Of a DNA stretch of 37,428 nt, positions 10,850 through 21,420 are shown piece by piece (within the stretch, counting starts at the first letter, position 1; the number at the start of each line of letters is the position of its first letter). The notes below the pieces were generated by a model, which ran no database searches, had not been told where the DNA came from, and saw only the letters and a list, made by a program, of their open reading frames with translations. The position numbers and the translations under genes were made by a program. The DNA comes from Aureobasidium sp. EXF-3400 (lineage: Eukaryota; Ascomycota; Dothideomycetes; Dothideales; Saccotheciaceae), in the NCBI GenBank assembly GCA_024195585.1, contig SWBL01000422.1, positions 1 to 37,428 on the forward strand. Reading direction: 5' to 3'.

Positions 10850-12075
10850 TCTCGCACGGCGGCGAGATCGACGCGTGCGCGGTCTACGGGCGTGGCGTCG
10901 TTCCTCGGCATTGACAGAATAGAGCAGAAGGTATCAGCGTTCCGAAATTGTGGCGGCCTTGATGATGACGATAATGGTAAGGATGACAGTAAAGGTCAAA
11001 ACGGGAAAACAGATGGGCGAACAGGATGCGACTGAATTGAGCTTTCAGCTGCCCCTCAATCTCCCCGCAAAGCGAATGACGCACAACCTAGTAGTACAGA
11101 ACACCGTCAACTGCAAGCGACTGATGTCTTCCTGCGACAATCGGGGATGAGAGTCCTCATCGGCGGCGCAGGCAAGCTTTGTTTTCATCAGCAGAATGCC
11201 TGTTTGTGTCCCTCTACGAGCATCAAGCGATACCCCGCAGAACGCAGAGAATAGTATACGGTACGATGAAGCACGCTGACGGAAGCTTTGACGACGATCT
11301 TCAAATGTGTCACTATCTCGCCTGGAGTGAAAATGGAATGCTGATTCGTCGGGACAGGTATCAGTATCGCTGACACCATCCATGGTGTGTTGTCTACGTC
11401 TCCTGCATATCGCGCGTCGTCACTGGAATGTCCAATTAGCAGGTCAAGCCTGCGCCCCATCTTACTCCCTCTGCGCCTCGCTGCAGCCACGAGACTCGTG
11501 ATCGCTCGGCTTTGAATGGAAACCTCGTTCTTCGGTCTCCCCGGTCAGAGACCGCTGATCAGAACAGCGGGTAAAGAAATTCTCCACGCCAGAATACAGT
11601 AACAAACTTGATCCCGCAATCTTCGGTAAGGCGTGATCGGGTACGCGGGTTATCCAGCAACCTCCTTTGTCCTTACCTATCCGTCCCACGCTAACATCTG
11701 TTTAGACGGCACTATGAGATCCTACAGATTCGATGAATGGGAGCGGCATACCTGCAGACGCACATGAAACACTCGCTGCAGAAGACAGGGATACTGTTCG
11801 GAATCTGCTACCTCCAAGTATTTCCAAAACTGGCGCTGCGATTGCGAAGCGCATACCTATGCAACTGAGCTCTAATGACTTTATGCTAAGAACAGACGGA
11901 CATGGAACCTCAAAGGTCGCCTGATATGTGTTTCTGATCGACTGGACAAAATTGTGCAGTTTCTAAACAAGTTCAAGTTGGCTGGAGACGTAGTCACTGA
12001 TGTCGAATTTGCCCACATTACTACCTTGGGCAGGATTTCGACGTGTCCTTAGAATACATGCCCTTCATGATACGA
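10850..12075 (+). repeat. Decayed copy of the segment at about 34910-36165
   Basis: This stretch aligns by eye with about 34910-36165 in the same orientation over roughly 1.2 kb. Shared blocks include CTCCCCGCAAAGCGAATGAC (11061 and 35102), CTGCGCCTCGCTGCAGCC (about 11470 and 35521), a matching GACTCGTGATC block just after it, and GCAGAAGACAGGGA (about 11778 and 35869). The copy covers the upstream region, first exon and start of the first intron of the NWD-type NACHT gene. The second copy retains an open gene, so it is closer to the source. Boundaries are approximate. Confidence 0.82.
11602..12060 (+). pseudogene. Decayed first exon of an NWD-type NACHT gene
   Basis: Counterpart of exon 1 of the gene starting at 35683. 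The position of that gene's ATG is ACA here (11602-11604), so the start codon is gone. Recognisable pieces remain in shifted frames: AAEDRDTVRNLLPPSI at about 11776-11823 matches TAEDRETVRNLLPANV of the intact gene, and DKIVQFLNKFKLAGDVVTDV can be read around 11943-12002. A TGA at 11922-11924 interrupts the first of these frames. The donor that follows exon 1 in the intact copy (GAGGTATG) is GAATACATG here. Nothing downstream (NACHT core, sensor) is present, so this is a 5' fragment only. Confidence 0.78.
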
Positions 12076-13212
12076 GGCTAGCTTCCAACACTAGTTTAAC
12101 TAGTTGATCGATTCAATTGATTGGGCTACTTGACCCTGCAATAATCCTATTAGCTGTCTCCTACTGAGCCTGGCATGAGGCTTAACTAGCTTTCCTGCAC
12201 TTTGGAAACCCGGAAACGCAGGGAACATACTGTAGCTAGCAGCTCTGGCAAATATATATTTTTTCTTACCTGAAAAGAGCTGTAAGTTGTATTATAGCCG
12301 GTGGGCATGTGTTGAAAGCGTCGCCGGACTGGTGGTAGTTGTTTCGAACCGAAGCGGCGCTAAGGTTGAGGGCTCCGTTACCGACATGGAGCTTAATTGG
12401 TGGTACAGGCACTTTTGTCGGCACAATTGAGTATAGCACTCGTCGACAGTGGTGGGCCTATGGCGGCGGAGTCGCAAGAGGGCGAGTGTGGTGTCAGTGG
12501 CTACAAGTATCGCGCAGTCGCCTAGAACAACCGTGTGAAGGTTCCCAAGATGAATCAATGGCATACATGTTAGTGCTTTCCTACATGTATGCAAGCGAAC
12601 CTTACGGTGACGGAATCAGAATCTTGGCTGCGGATGGGTTTTGGCTGCTCGCGGCGGCAGCTTGGCGCTCTCTGCAGAGCGCCCGGGAGAGCAATCACAA
12701 GCCAGTCCCTTGTCCTTATATATCCTGTAGTTCAGTCAGTCATGGGTTATACCACTCTACGGCAGCTTCCAGAATCGTCGACGACTGCTAGTGGGCAACC
12801 TGCGGCCATCTAAGACCACTTGATACGCGACGCATCGCCCAAGGGCTAGGAAGCTCTTTGAACTCCATATCAGGCCATGCGCCGACCGACTACGCGAGCG
12901 ACCGCCCGTCGCCATAACGAAAAGACACTGCTCGATGTTGTCGACCTGGAGATCCGATTGAGTCGCGACGCAACGATGAGCGCCAACAACCTTGCCCACG
13001 GACGCTGGAGACTGCGCCGCACCCAGATCCAGGAAGCATTTGGCGATTCAGCGCTCAGATCTTCACGTTTCACAGAGGCATTATCCGACATGAGTGTGGA
13101 TCATCCATCTCTCAACTTTACCAACGCCGTCTAGCTTGTCAAGCAGGCGTCAATCGAACGCACAGGGTCCACCAATACCTGCGAGCCGAACGACGTCAAA
13201 ACGGCCTCAGCC
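12076..13212. other. Gene-poor stretch upstream of the ULP1-like gene
   Basis: No reading frame has recognisable motifs. An ATG-initiated open frame at 12877-13134 (+, 85 codons) reads as a basic peptide (MRRPTTRATARRHNEK..) and could be an upstream ORF or chance. The plus-strand frame over 12339-12791 begins at TTG and has no protein character. No RNA gene or repeat was seen. Confidence 0.35.
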
Positions 13213-14793
13213 ATGGCTTCCTCTGCCCACAAGCTCTCGACCGATGCCACCCCTGAGGTGAGCCCCTCTTACGAGGTTGACTCGGCCCTGCGGAATGGCG
13301 ACAATGATAACCAATACCAAGCTCGCAACAATCATAACCACTCTGGAGTCAGCCCCTCGACCTTAGGCATATCGGAACGAGCCATGCGTGCGTCCTTGAT
13401 CCCTCTGCTATCGACACCCGCCTCAACCTCCGTGTTTATCTCCGGCGGCACTGACAACAGCAGCCCATCTTACGATACCCCCAGCTTGAGCACTTTCACC
13501 GACCCTACCAACAAATCACGCAACTGTACTGCGGCTCCACGTGTCCAGCCCAAGTTGACCATGGAAACGAAAGTCCTCTCCAGGCCTTTTCTACAATCTC
13601 AGCAATATGCTACAGCGCCGCTCACACCAATCAGCAATGGTCTGAAACGACTCATAGGGGACGAAGGCGAAGGACAGCCCCCAGACAAACTGCCTAAAAT
13701 TGAGGCCAACCTGACCACACCAGAGTATATCTCTTCATCTCCGCCTTCCGTTTCACCTGAACGCATTTCAGAGTCGTTACACAGCTGGTTGCAGCCCGGG
13801 CGAAGGCTCAACGACGATGTTTTGTTCGCCGTGCTGGACTGCTTTATCATTAAGCCGTTTGCTGCTCGCCACATAACTGCGCCCGAGGATTTTGATCGGG
13901 CCGCTTGGCGGAAACACACAAAGTAAAGGTGTCAAATCATGCGGATCAGCTCCTTACTGTCATCTTCGATCCTGTCGAAAAGCACTGGATCCTGCTTCAC
14001 GTCGACTTTGTAGCAAGAATCTCGACCTTGTATGATTCACTGCCTTCGCGTCGTACTCACCATGAGACTATACCGATGTCAAAGGCCATCGTCGCTGCCA
14101 CGGGCGTGGCATGGACCGAGGATTGGGCAGTTTTCTGCCCCCAAGAGGTCAGTGTCGATGATTGCTTTCTTCATTGCTCCGTTCATCAAGTTGACCCAAT
14201 TTGCATAGCAATTAACGCAAAACAACGACATTCATTGTGGCGTATACGTTCTTATTAATGCATTGGCTCTCGTTCTTGATCTTCCTGTCAAACCGGTCTG
14301 CGATGTGTCGTTGTGGCGCGCGATCTTCTCGACTCTTCTGTCGCAAACGCCCGAGTCCATCGACCCAAAAATCATCTCGCCTCCTCAACTAGGCTCTGTG
14401 GCAAGTGTCAGGCAAGCACCAGTGGCAGCAGCCAGTCACATTTCGCAACTTCAGAAGCGCCTTCTCGTTCTTGAGGATTGCATTGTCAAGCTTTCGGTCT
14501 TCCAAAGCCAAATTCTCCCTCTACATCGGCATAGTCTGGACAAAGCCAGGGAACAACAAGGTCTTCTTCAACAATGTCTGCAAAACTTCAAAGGTGTCCA
14601 AAATAGCACGGTGGCTTGTGTTCAACAAGAAGTACAGAGTCAAGACAAATACTTGGAGACAGCCGTGGACTCTCTGCCCATCCTGACTAAACGCGCCCTT
14701 CTAGTCAAGAGGCACATCGTCTTGCCCCTAGTCCGAGAACGACGTCGGCTGCTAAGGTGTCTCGATGTCGTTCCAGGCAGACTGTGCCCCTAG
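13213..14793 (+). pseudogene. ULP1/SENP-type (C48) cysteine protease gene with one frameshift
   Basis: Starts at ATG 13213 in good context (AGCCATGGC). About 190 residues of Ser/Pro/Thr-rich sequence lead into the protease fold: SWLQPGRRLNDDVLFAVLDCF, then after 13926 VIFDPVEKHWILLHVDF..LYDSL, then CPQEQLTQNNDIHCGVYVLINALAL. The C48 catalytic set is visible: His in KHW (13983-13985), Asp in HVDF (14004-14006), Gln in the QLTQNN region, and Cys in DIHCGVYV (14236-14238). The intron 14148-14208 (GTCAGT..CATAG) restores HCGVYV and the frame. A helical tail (about 14440-14793) looks like coiled coil. ULP1 enzymes remove SUMO-like modifiers. The frame changes around 13905-13926 and no acceptable intron explains it, so the gene is probably broken by one indel, unless this is a sequencing error. 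Confidence 0.72.
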
Positions 14794-15920
14794 CGCATCA
14801 AAAGCAGATAAAATTTTACCTTCGAACCGGCTGGACTCGCTCTCGTGCTCTCTTGGCCTCTGCCATCACCGGCGAGATAAGATGGCTAGCGAATCTCTAA
14901 TCAATTAGTGGAGTCTGGTGCAATGGCTTGAGATCCCAAAAATCAAGGTACATGCACATCAAACGGAAGAAATCGCAACATGTTAGCGGCTGCTCTTGCT
15001 GCTGCTTTTGCTTCAACCTTAAGAGCTAGCTGAATCCTCACAACTCAACAGTCGGCGAGCTTGTACCGAAAGTCGGTCCCGATCATATCGACAGCTTGTA
15101 TAGTGGCATTCAAAGATTCTTAGGAGCTCGAAGGTCAAACAAGCTGTGGTTGCCGCTTTAGCTCATCAAGCAAGAGATAGCGGGTGGACGGGCAAGTTTG
15201 CTTGATGAAAGGGCGCAATGAAGGTGACTCTGGATATGGTTTTTTCGACAATGCTCTCCAAGATTGCGTCTTACTGCGTTCACTGAGGTTGGTCGACTGT
15301 ATGTGCACAACTAATCTACTTCTTCAGGAACTGTACATGGAATCTTACGAGGACAGTCTGGAGACATGATCGCTGAGATATTACTGAAGAGACTCGGAAT
15401 GCCTGAAACAGCACGCATGTCACGACTGGTCTCTTGAATCAATCCGCTTCAATTGCAAATGCTCAAATCAATACCGTATGCTAAACACGACACGCAGCTG
15501 TATCTTCCGTCTCCGGTGATCAAGCGCTGTGCGGATCAGTGAGACTAGGCTGTCGGACGACAGGCCATTAGTTGTAACCTGCTCAGGACGAGTTCTGCCT
15601 CTCGTAAGAGCCGGACTGCCCAAAGCACAACGAAGAATTGACCAACTCATCAAAAGGCCTCTACAGTTCTGGAGAAGAAAGGCAATCACTATTCGGCATG
15701 CAAGAACTGCCTCTGGAGCGTCTACCCTGCCTTCGCATAAGTTCTCACGTACCCTCAATGCGATGCGACGCCTCACTATCTCTACTTCTTATTAAGATAA
15801 GTTGGGCACCAGGCATAGCGTAATGCTCGAAGTTGAAACCTTGATGTGTCCTATTTATGCCTCCGCAGTATTCATCACGAATCTCCCAACTCTTCTCCCA
15901 CAAATCTTACATCCTTATCC
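14794..15920. other. Stretch without a supported gene
   Basis: Open frames here (15184-15369 +, 15468-15776 -, 15529-15795 +) have no recognisable motif and several overlap each other. Some short pieces are protein-like, for example near 15660-15750 on the plus strand (YSACKNCLWSVYPAFA), in frames with repeated stops. This may be an old, unrecognisable relic. No RNA gene or repeat was seen. Confidence 0.35.
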
Positions 15921-16330
15921 TCATCTGCTCCAAATTCTATATAACCACCAAGTTCGCACCCACTTCTGATACGCGGCATCTTGAGAGGCACTTTCAAAGT
16001 ACAGCGCAGTCTTCAGAAGTTCGCTGACGATGTCGTGACCGTCTTCTTCGTGGTGTTTAATTTCTACACCAGCTAGCATGCACGGGAGACAGGCAACCCC
16101 TCTTTGATCCCCTGTCGGCAGAGTTCCAGACCGGTCTGCGCCGCCGTTGATGCGCTTCTGAGTCTCATCCTCTCCCAATTCGTCGTCTACTCCATGATTT
16201 CCAATAACCTGTGGTCAAGTAGAACTATCAAGCCAAGCATAGTGTCGGAATTCAAGATGATTTGCAGACTCAGAAAGTGGGGAATCAACCGTTTTTCGTC
16301 GATTTTGTGGACTGATGACTTACGCTCAAG
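15921..16330 (-). pseudogene. Possible decayed ORF of unknown family
   Basis: One minus-strand frame is protein-like from about 16330 down to a TGA at 15921-15923, with a single internal TGA at about 16217. Upstream of that stop it reads pieces such as ESANHLEFRHYAWLDSST; downstream it reads GVDDELGEDETQKRINGGAD and HDIVSELLKTALYFESASQ, and ends YQKWVRTWWLYRIWSR. The internal stop could lie in an intron (GTAAGT at about 16319-16324 to CCACAG at about 16214) but the phase then does not fit. I recognise no family. It could be a relic or a small spliced gene. Confidence 0.28.
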
Positions 16331-17167
16331 TAGAATCAAGTTAGGCGCGAGAGGATCAGTCTTTATCAGAAACAAGAATATGCGCCACTCCCAAGCCTCG
16401 CAATGAGATGAATAATCGCATCAGCCTATGTCCTAAGCAAGCGTAGTCGCACAGTTCATCGATCTGACAACCACTGGCGAGATATTAATTTATGATCCGC
16501 ACGAAACACCTCGGCTGAGATCGGTGCCACATCACACTTGAATCTGACAAGCAACTCGCCACGACCGAGCGGATATTGTTAGCCGCCGGGATGGAGCTTG
16601 CGGTAGCCAGGACGTCTCGCACCCAATGGCGACCAACAACGAAGATCCTGCTCACCTTTTAAGGTACATCGAGATCTCAAGAATTGATTGAAAGTAATCT
16701 CTGCATTGCGATCTCAAATCGGCTCATGAATTGCAGAACACAATTTCCTGTGCTCCATGCTACTAACGTCTGTCGTTTGTGATGATATCACATGCTTTTC
16801 GCGCCATGTATCCACTGCATTTTGATAGCTGATGCATCCTGTGGTATAGAGCTAGGCAGTAGCTCAGCAGAGCAATTCGACCTCCTACATGAACAGCCCT
16901 TTGTGCGTGCCACTCATCATGCTGCAATTAGAAGGGGGGGGGATAGCGCTTACGCTAATTCATTGATTCTCAGTGTCGCCGTCGATCATTAGATACATAT
17001 TGAAGAACCAATCTGCTTCGATGCATGGATGTAGATACCGTAAGCTTCTACGCCGATCATGTGCGCTCAGAGTTTCAGGTCGGGCTGTCATAGCAATCAC
17101 TCGTCTCGGCGCAAAGCGCCGATATTGGAAATTGTCGGCCTCTCTGGTTGCATCCTACAAACATCTG
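16331..17167. other. Gene-poor stretch
   Basis: No convincing coding sequence on either strand. A run of eight or more G occurs near 16935. The remainder is presumably upstream sequence of the DUF6604 gene. Confidence 0.35.
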
Positions 17168-17210
17168 CATGGTGAGTTGGCATGCATGGCGAGTTGGCAT
17201 GCATGGCGGG
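17168..17210. repeat. 17-bp tandem repeat, about 2.5 copies
   Basis: The unit CATGGYGAGTTGGCATG occurs at 17168-17184 and 17185-17201, followed by a partial third copy CATGGCGGG. It lies 10 bp before the ATG at 17221, in the presumed 5' UTR of the DUF6604 gene, and contains overlapping GCATGC palindromes. Its role is unknown. Confidence 0.8.
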
Positions 17211-17220
17211 GTAGCCCACC

Positions 17221-19674
17221 ATGTTTAAAACGGCAGCCATCGACGACACTTTAGAGCCAGAATTAACACAAGCTATCACTATGAGTCCCGACGCATACTT
17301 TAACACGTATAAGCAGTACAAAGCTGGCACGAGGGAAATTGTCCGATGGTTGGTAGAGAAGACCAGCTACGAGGTACCCAAGCGTCAGGGCTCACAAAAT
17401 GCCGCTCAAGTCGCATCGAAGCTTCCAGTCCATGTCTTTCCAATATTGGCAAGGCAAATCATGAGCTCAACAACATCATCCAATGTTCCTCAGCATATTC
17501 AGTCCATCCTGAGTTGGGTAATTACTGCAAGGAAGGAATGTGCCGTACAGCACAAAATCGGAAAGCCTGAGTCGAACCTTACATCCAACGAGAGACACGA
17601 CCACTTCATTCGCGCTCTCCAGGAAGTGCAGGACATCCTTCGTACTTCGCCTACGGATTGTGCTCAGCAATGTGTTATTGAGTTGTGTTCTCACTCTGGC
17701 ACGACTGAAAGCTCTCCGAAAATGTCGTCCAATCTTTTCGACCATTTAGAGCTGCACGAACCATCACTATGGATCTTCCAGAGCGACCATACGAGATTTT
17801 CGGACTCTGAGAGAGACAGATCAGATGAGAAACCTGCGCAGATATCAGGAATCATAGAAGTCGAGATCAGTGAGACTGAAGATGGAGTATTTGCAAGCTT
17901 CTGCTTCTTACAGGATTGTGATCGTGTGCGGAGATATGTGCGCTCCGTCTGGGAAGATTATCGCCAGCGACGAATTTCCCTACCTGTGGCCGCTTTGACA
18001 ACGAACGTGGCATTCGATATCATCGAGCAACTCCATGCTGACTTCGAGCGTATCTTTCCTAAACATTCCACTTACGAAGCTCTAGAGCAGCTGATATTGG
18101 GTGATTCTACAACATTCAGTACTGCTGGCCGACACCGAGAAGCTTCAACTTCATCTCTATACTGTTCTGTTGATCCATATAGCTTCGAGTCCTTATCATC
18201 CGGCAGCGAGGCTTTCAGCTTACTTAAACATTATCGCGAGGGTTATAAGGACGGGGCCTTTCGAGATTTTCCCATGGAAGACAACCAATTCGATTGGTCC
18301 GCTTTATGCACAGGATCTCACATGGATCCTCCTTCGACGTTTGTCCTGAAAATTCTCGCCCGTGCGATACCAGATGTCGTCTGCTTCATGCTTGATGATG
18401 AAGGAAGTAACCTACCTGTGGATGAGTTGAGCTGCAATCTTCTGAACTTTCAAAAGTTTCACAAAATCACGGTGCTTCTTGTAATCTCCTGTGAGATATT
18501 TGTGGATATTCACTTCGTTCTGCTTGAAGATCTTCAGCGTCCTTTCCGGGAGTTGAGTTCTTCGGCAGATCACGCAGAGTTTGCAATAAACAAAAGCGAG
18601 ACTCATGCCAATATATTGAAGGCCGACTGTAGTTCTTCTAGAACACGGGCAAGCTTCAAGGCTCTGCGAAAATGCATGGACCTGACGGTCAAGAAAGACA
18701 TAGTCACTGATTTTCGAGAAGCACATTTTGAGGCTCGCCGAGACGACTTGACACCCTTCTATCTCCTGAAACATCATCCAACTCTCTGTGGGATGCTCCA
18801 ATTTCATATCGATCGGACGATGTGTTACGGAGGCTTACGGATATGTAATGAATAGCGCTGTCTCATTGGTATATTACACTTGTACAACGCCGTCCGACAA
18901 AGTGGACGACTGCAAATTGAGTGGCCCGACATGCAAGCGGTCATAGAGTTTTGCGGCGAATCCCACTTATTGGTGGGTAAGCCACCTAACTCTCCAGCAA
19001 ACTATGCAAAACGCTATATGCTTGCTTTGGGACTACCTCCGACTGAATTTTCCCGCGATTCCAGGCGGAAACAATCACAAGGAAGCCAAGAAGGCGAGTT
19101 TACTCTCATCACAACGTCCAAAACGTCTGGGCGCCTCTTCAAGGTCGAACAGCCTCTACTTACTATTATGCGCGAACGCTATAGTGAGAAGAAGGTAAAA
19201 AAACAGCCTGGAATGGTAATCCGAGATGTCAAGATTGCGCTCAACGCGCTCGATTGCAGTCTTACTGAGCCCAACGAGAGGACTCGCATATTGAAGCAGT
19301 GGGAGAACACTCACACACTCACTCCTCTGGATACACTGGAAGCTGTCCGCCATGGAATCATGGCTGAAGAGCTACAAATGCAATTTGATTCCTTATCGTT
19401 CAACGGACGATGCCTCGAACTGCTTCGTCGACTGAGAGACCGCCTAGTTGAGAAATTCCCTGCTATCCACTGGCCTACAGTGCCGCTTGAAAATGAGCAT
19501 ATGTACACCGTGGTCATGAAAATCTTTGATACAGTAGCGCGCAATGATAGCATTGGCGACGCGTACTTACAAGCTGTAAGCTACGCTTTTGACGAACATA
19601 TTCGACGCGAAGGTTCCAAAGCGATTACCAGAGCAAGGCAGCGAGTTTCAGATCATAGTACTCTTACCAGCTGA
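17221..19674 (+). pseudogene. DUF6604-type fungal protein gene interrupted by one in-frame TAG
   Basis: From ATG 17221 a frame of 817 codons runs to TGA at 19672-19674 with a single interruption, TAG at 18853-18855 (codon 545). The N-terminal region (residues 21-50: SPDAYFNTYKQYKAGTREIV then WLVEKT) matches the start typical of DUF6604 proteins. The part after the stop (ILHLYNAVRQSGRL, EWPDMQAVIEF, then KRYMLALGLPP) matches the usual C-terminal half of large fungal proteins of this kind. Both parts are in the same frame and no intron removes the stop without breaking frame. The protein is either truncated to 544 residues, made by readthrough, or the allele is dead. CAG to TAG is the simplest change. 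DUF6604 function is unknown. A second possible start is Met21. Confidence 0.68.
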
Positions 19675-19922
19675 CCTTCTAATGATTGTTTGTTCGTCAT
19701 CGAATCCATTCATTTATCCACCTGTAATACTAGCCAGGCCACTTCGTTCTGTCTAGATCCTACAAGTCGTTTCCTGCTACTTTTGCCTGTCATATTGTTC
19801 TAGCAAGGATTTTGTAATTCGCCGAAGCTATCATATGAAGTGTTTAAAGTGATACAGTCTGCGCCAGCTGGAAAAGATCTTCGAATTCCTCGTTACCGTC
19901 CAGCCATCCCACTTCCTATCGG

Positions 19923-20465
19923 CTACAGAGACTTCACGACTTTTGGCCGCGACATCGCGTTTTCAGCTGTGATCTGAAAATAGCAATCTTGACTTTCTGC
20001 CTCACGCACGATTTTCCTCATCAACGCTTCACCTTGTTCAATCCCTGTGAGCTTCCTCTTCTAAACTTCTATTTCTAAGGCTAGCGTTTCTTGTCCCTCT
20101 TCGAGCCTTCTGTCTAAGCTTGGAAGCGTAGGATGAGCTGAGAAGGTGAGTAACGCTCTCACCGCGTAGAGGTTGGTGCCTTGCACGATTCGATCCCCCA
20201 AGTCCACTGCGCGTTAATCTGCTGCATGTTGCATATCGCTTTGGGCCGTTTCACAGACGGATATTCACTGCAAAATCCACTCTACCATTACGCGCGCAAT
20301 TTCTGCTTCCAGAACTGTCTCATCGTCCACAACACCCCATAGCAGAATCACTCGTGCTTTGACGATTCACTGCCTCATCGTCACGATATTGATGCTTGCA
20401 TGAGCAAACGAGACACTAGCACAGTCCAGCTCTTTAATATCTATCTGGGTCAATAAAGAGCTCAT
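19923..20465 (-). pseudogene. Nonsense-riddled ORF relic, unknown family
   Basis: A single minus-strand frame from ATG 20463-20465 to TAG 19923-19925 is clearly protein-like but carries four internal stops in 181 codons: two TGA, one TAA, one TAG. Readable stretches include MSSLLTQIDIKELDCASVSF, KARVILLWGVVDDETVLEAE, DRIVQGTNLYAVRALLTFSA and GIEQGEALMRKIVREAESQD. The sequence is rich in charged and aliphatic residues, suggesting helices. Every stop can be explained by one C-to-T change (CGA, CAA or CAG), a pattern expected from RIP or CpG deamination. I do not recognise the family. The same frame is open upstream to about 20516. Confidence 0.5.
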
Positions 20466-20661
20466 CAAGAGACTCGCTGGGTTGTAAGTGAACACAAAGG
20501 AATTGGCTTTACTCTTTCATTTGTCTGACTTGACCCTATCTCAGAACAAGTTTGCGTCCCTCATATCAATCAATCATCGTGTGTTGGAGCCGGATTGCAA
20601 CTCGTCACCTGCAGGTATCTCCTCCCCCCCTCATCTACACTGCCACGACTGCATCGTCATC

Positions 20662-21420
20662 ATGTCAACAACAACAATCGATGAGGCGACCGCAGCCCAT
20701 TCATCGCCCGACAGCATCGACACACTGAACACAGAGACCAACGCCAACGACTGCGCGGCAGCCACAACGCAATCCATCTCAAGCTTTCTGTCTCTCCCGC
20801 CCGAGATCAGGACCATGGTCTGCACCGAGTACTTCTTTCTCGTCTCCGCCAACCAAGACGGCACATTCCACTTCACATACAATGTCCGCCATTATTCTCA
20901 GCTCGCTTGCATCACAGAAGCTAAACAGGTACACCTCATATGTATCCTGCTGGCACTGTGTAAGCAGATAAATCAAGAGGCAAAATCTTTGTTCTGGTCA
21001 AGCATGACCTTCAGATCCGCGTTTCCCGACGGTCGGCTCCTCCACACGAGCGCACATCTGTTCCAAGTCTTGCCTTACCTAACGTGCCACCCACTCGTCC
21101 TCCCTTTGCACTCTGTACATCACATCCAGCTCGAGTTGTTTTATAATGAGCCATCCATGTCTGTTCTTTCCAAGTTCTGGGATCTGGCAAGGTTTGGCAG
21201 CAACAACCTCAAACTCAAGCTCGTCTGGTATGGAGACCCCTCTAACCCTCGTCCTCTTAAGCATGGTCCTCTTTGCACATCAGTCAGTTGCGAACGATCT
21301 CTGGTGATCAACTTCTACCATAAGATCAGGGCACTTCAGAGAGAACTGGAAGAGAGAAACGTGTCACTCGCGCTCACCGGAGAAGAAAAGCTGAAGTTGC
21401 TGACAGAGCTCTCTTCCTGA
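20662..21420 (+). CDS. F-box-like/2EXR-like fungal protein
   Basis: Single exon of 252 residues from ATG 20662 (context CATCATGTC); the frame is open upstream but without a better ATG. Residues 1-38 are Thr/Ala-rich. Residues 39-60, SISSFLSLPPEIRTMVCTEY, resemble the short F-box-like motif of many fungal proteins (FLSLPPEIRNxIYxYL). Residues 93-117 contain ICILLALCKQINQEAKSLFW, matching the second conserved block (LLxxCxQIxxEAxxLFW). The C-terminus is charged and helical (KIRALQRELEERNVSL). F-box proteins link substrates to SCF ubiquitin ligases, but for this fungal group that role is unproven. The gene appears intact and lies next to the decayed minus-strand relic. Confidence 0.65.
   Translation: MSTTTIDEATAAHSSPDSIDTLNTETNANDCAAATTQSISSFLSLPPEIRTMVCTEYFFLVSANQDGTFHFTYNVRHYSQLACITEAKQVHLICILLALCKQINQEAKSLFWSSMTFRSAFPDGRLLHTSAHLFQVLPYLTCHPLVLPLHSVHHIQLELFYNEPSMSVLSKFWDLARFGSNNLKLKLVWYGDPSNPRPLKHGPLCTSVSCERSLVINFYHKIRALQRELEERNVSLALTGEEKLKLLTELSS

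Noticed and set aside
12339..12791. 150-codon plus-strand frame as a gene
   Set aside because: Starts at TTG, has no ATG in a sensible place, no motif, and overlaps equally long frames on both strands.
13800..13930. Intron from GTTTTG (about 13820) to GTAAAG (about 13927) to repair the ULP1-like gene
   Set aside because: It would restore frame but delete VLFAVLDCF and following residues, which belong to the protease fold.
18848..18905. Intron GTAATG..ACAAAG removing the TAG in the DUF6604 gene
   Set aside because: It shifts the downstream frame, and it would remove HLYNAVRQ, a family-typical segment.
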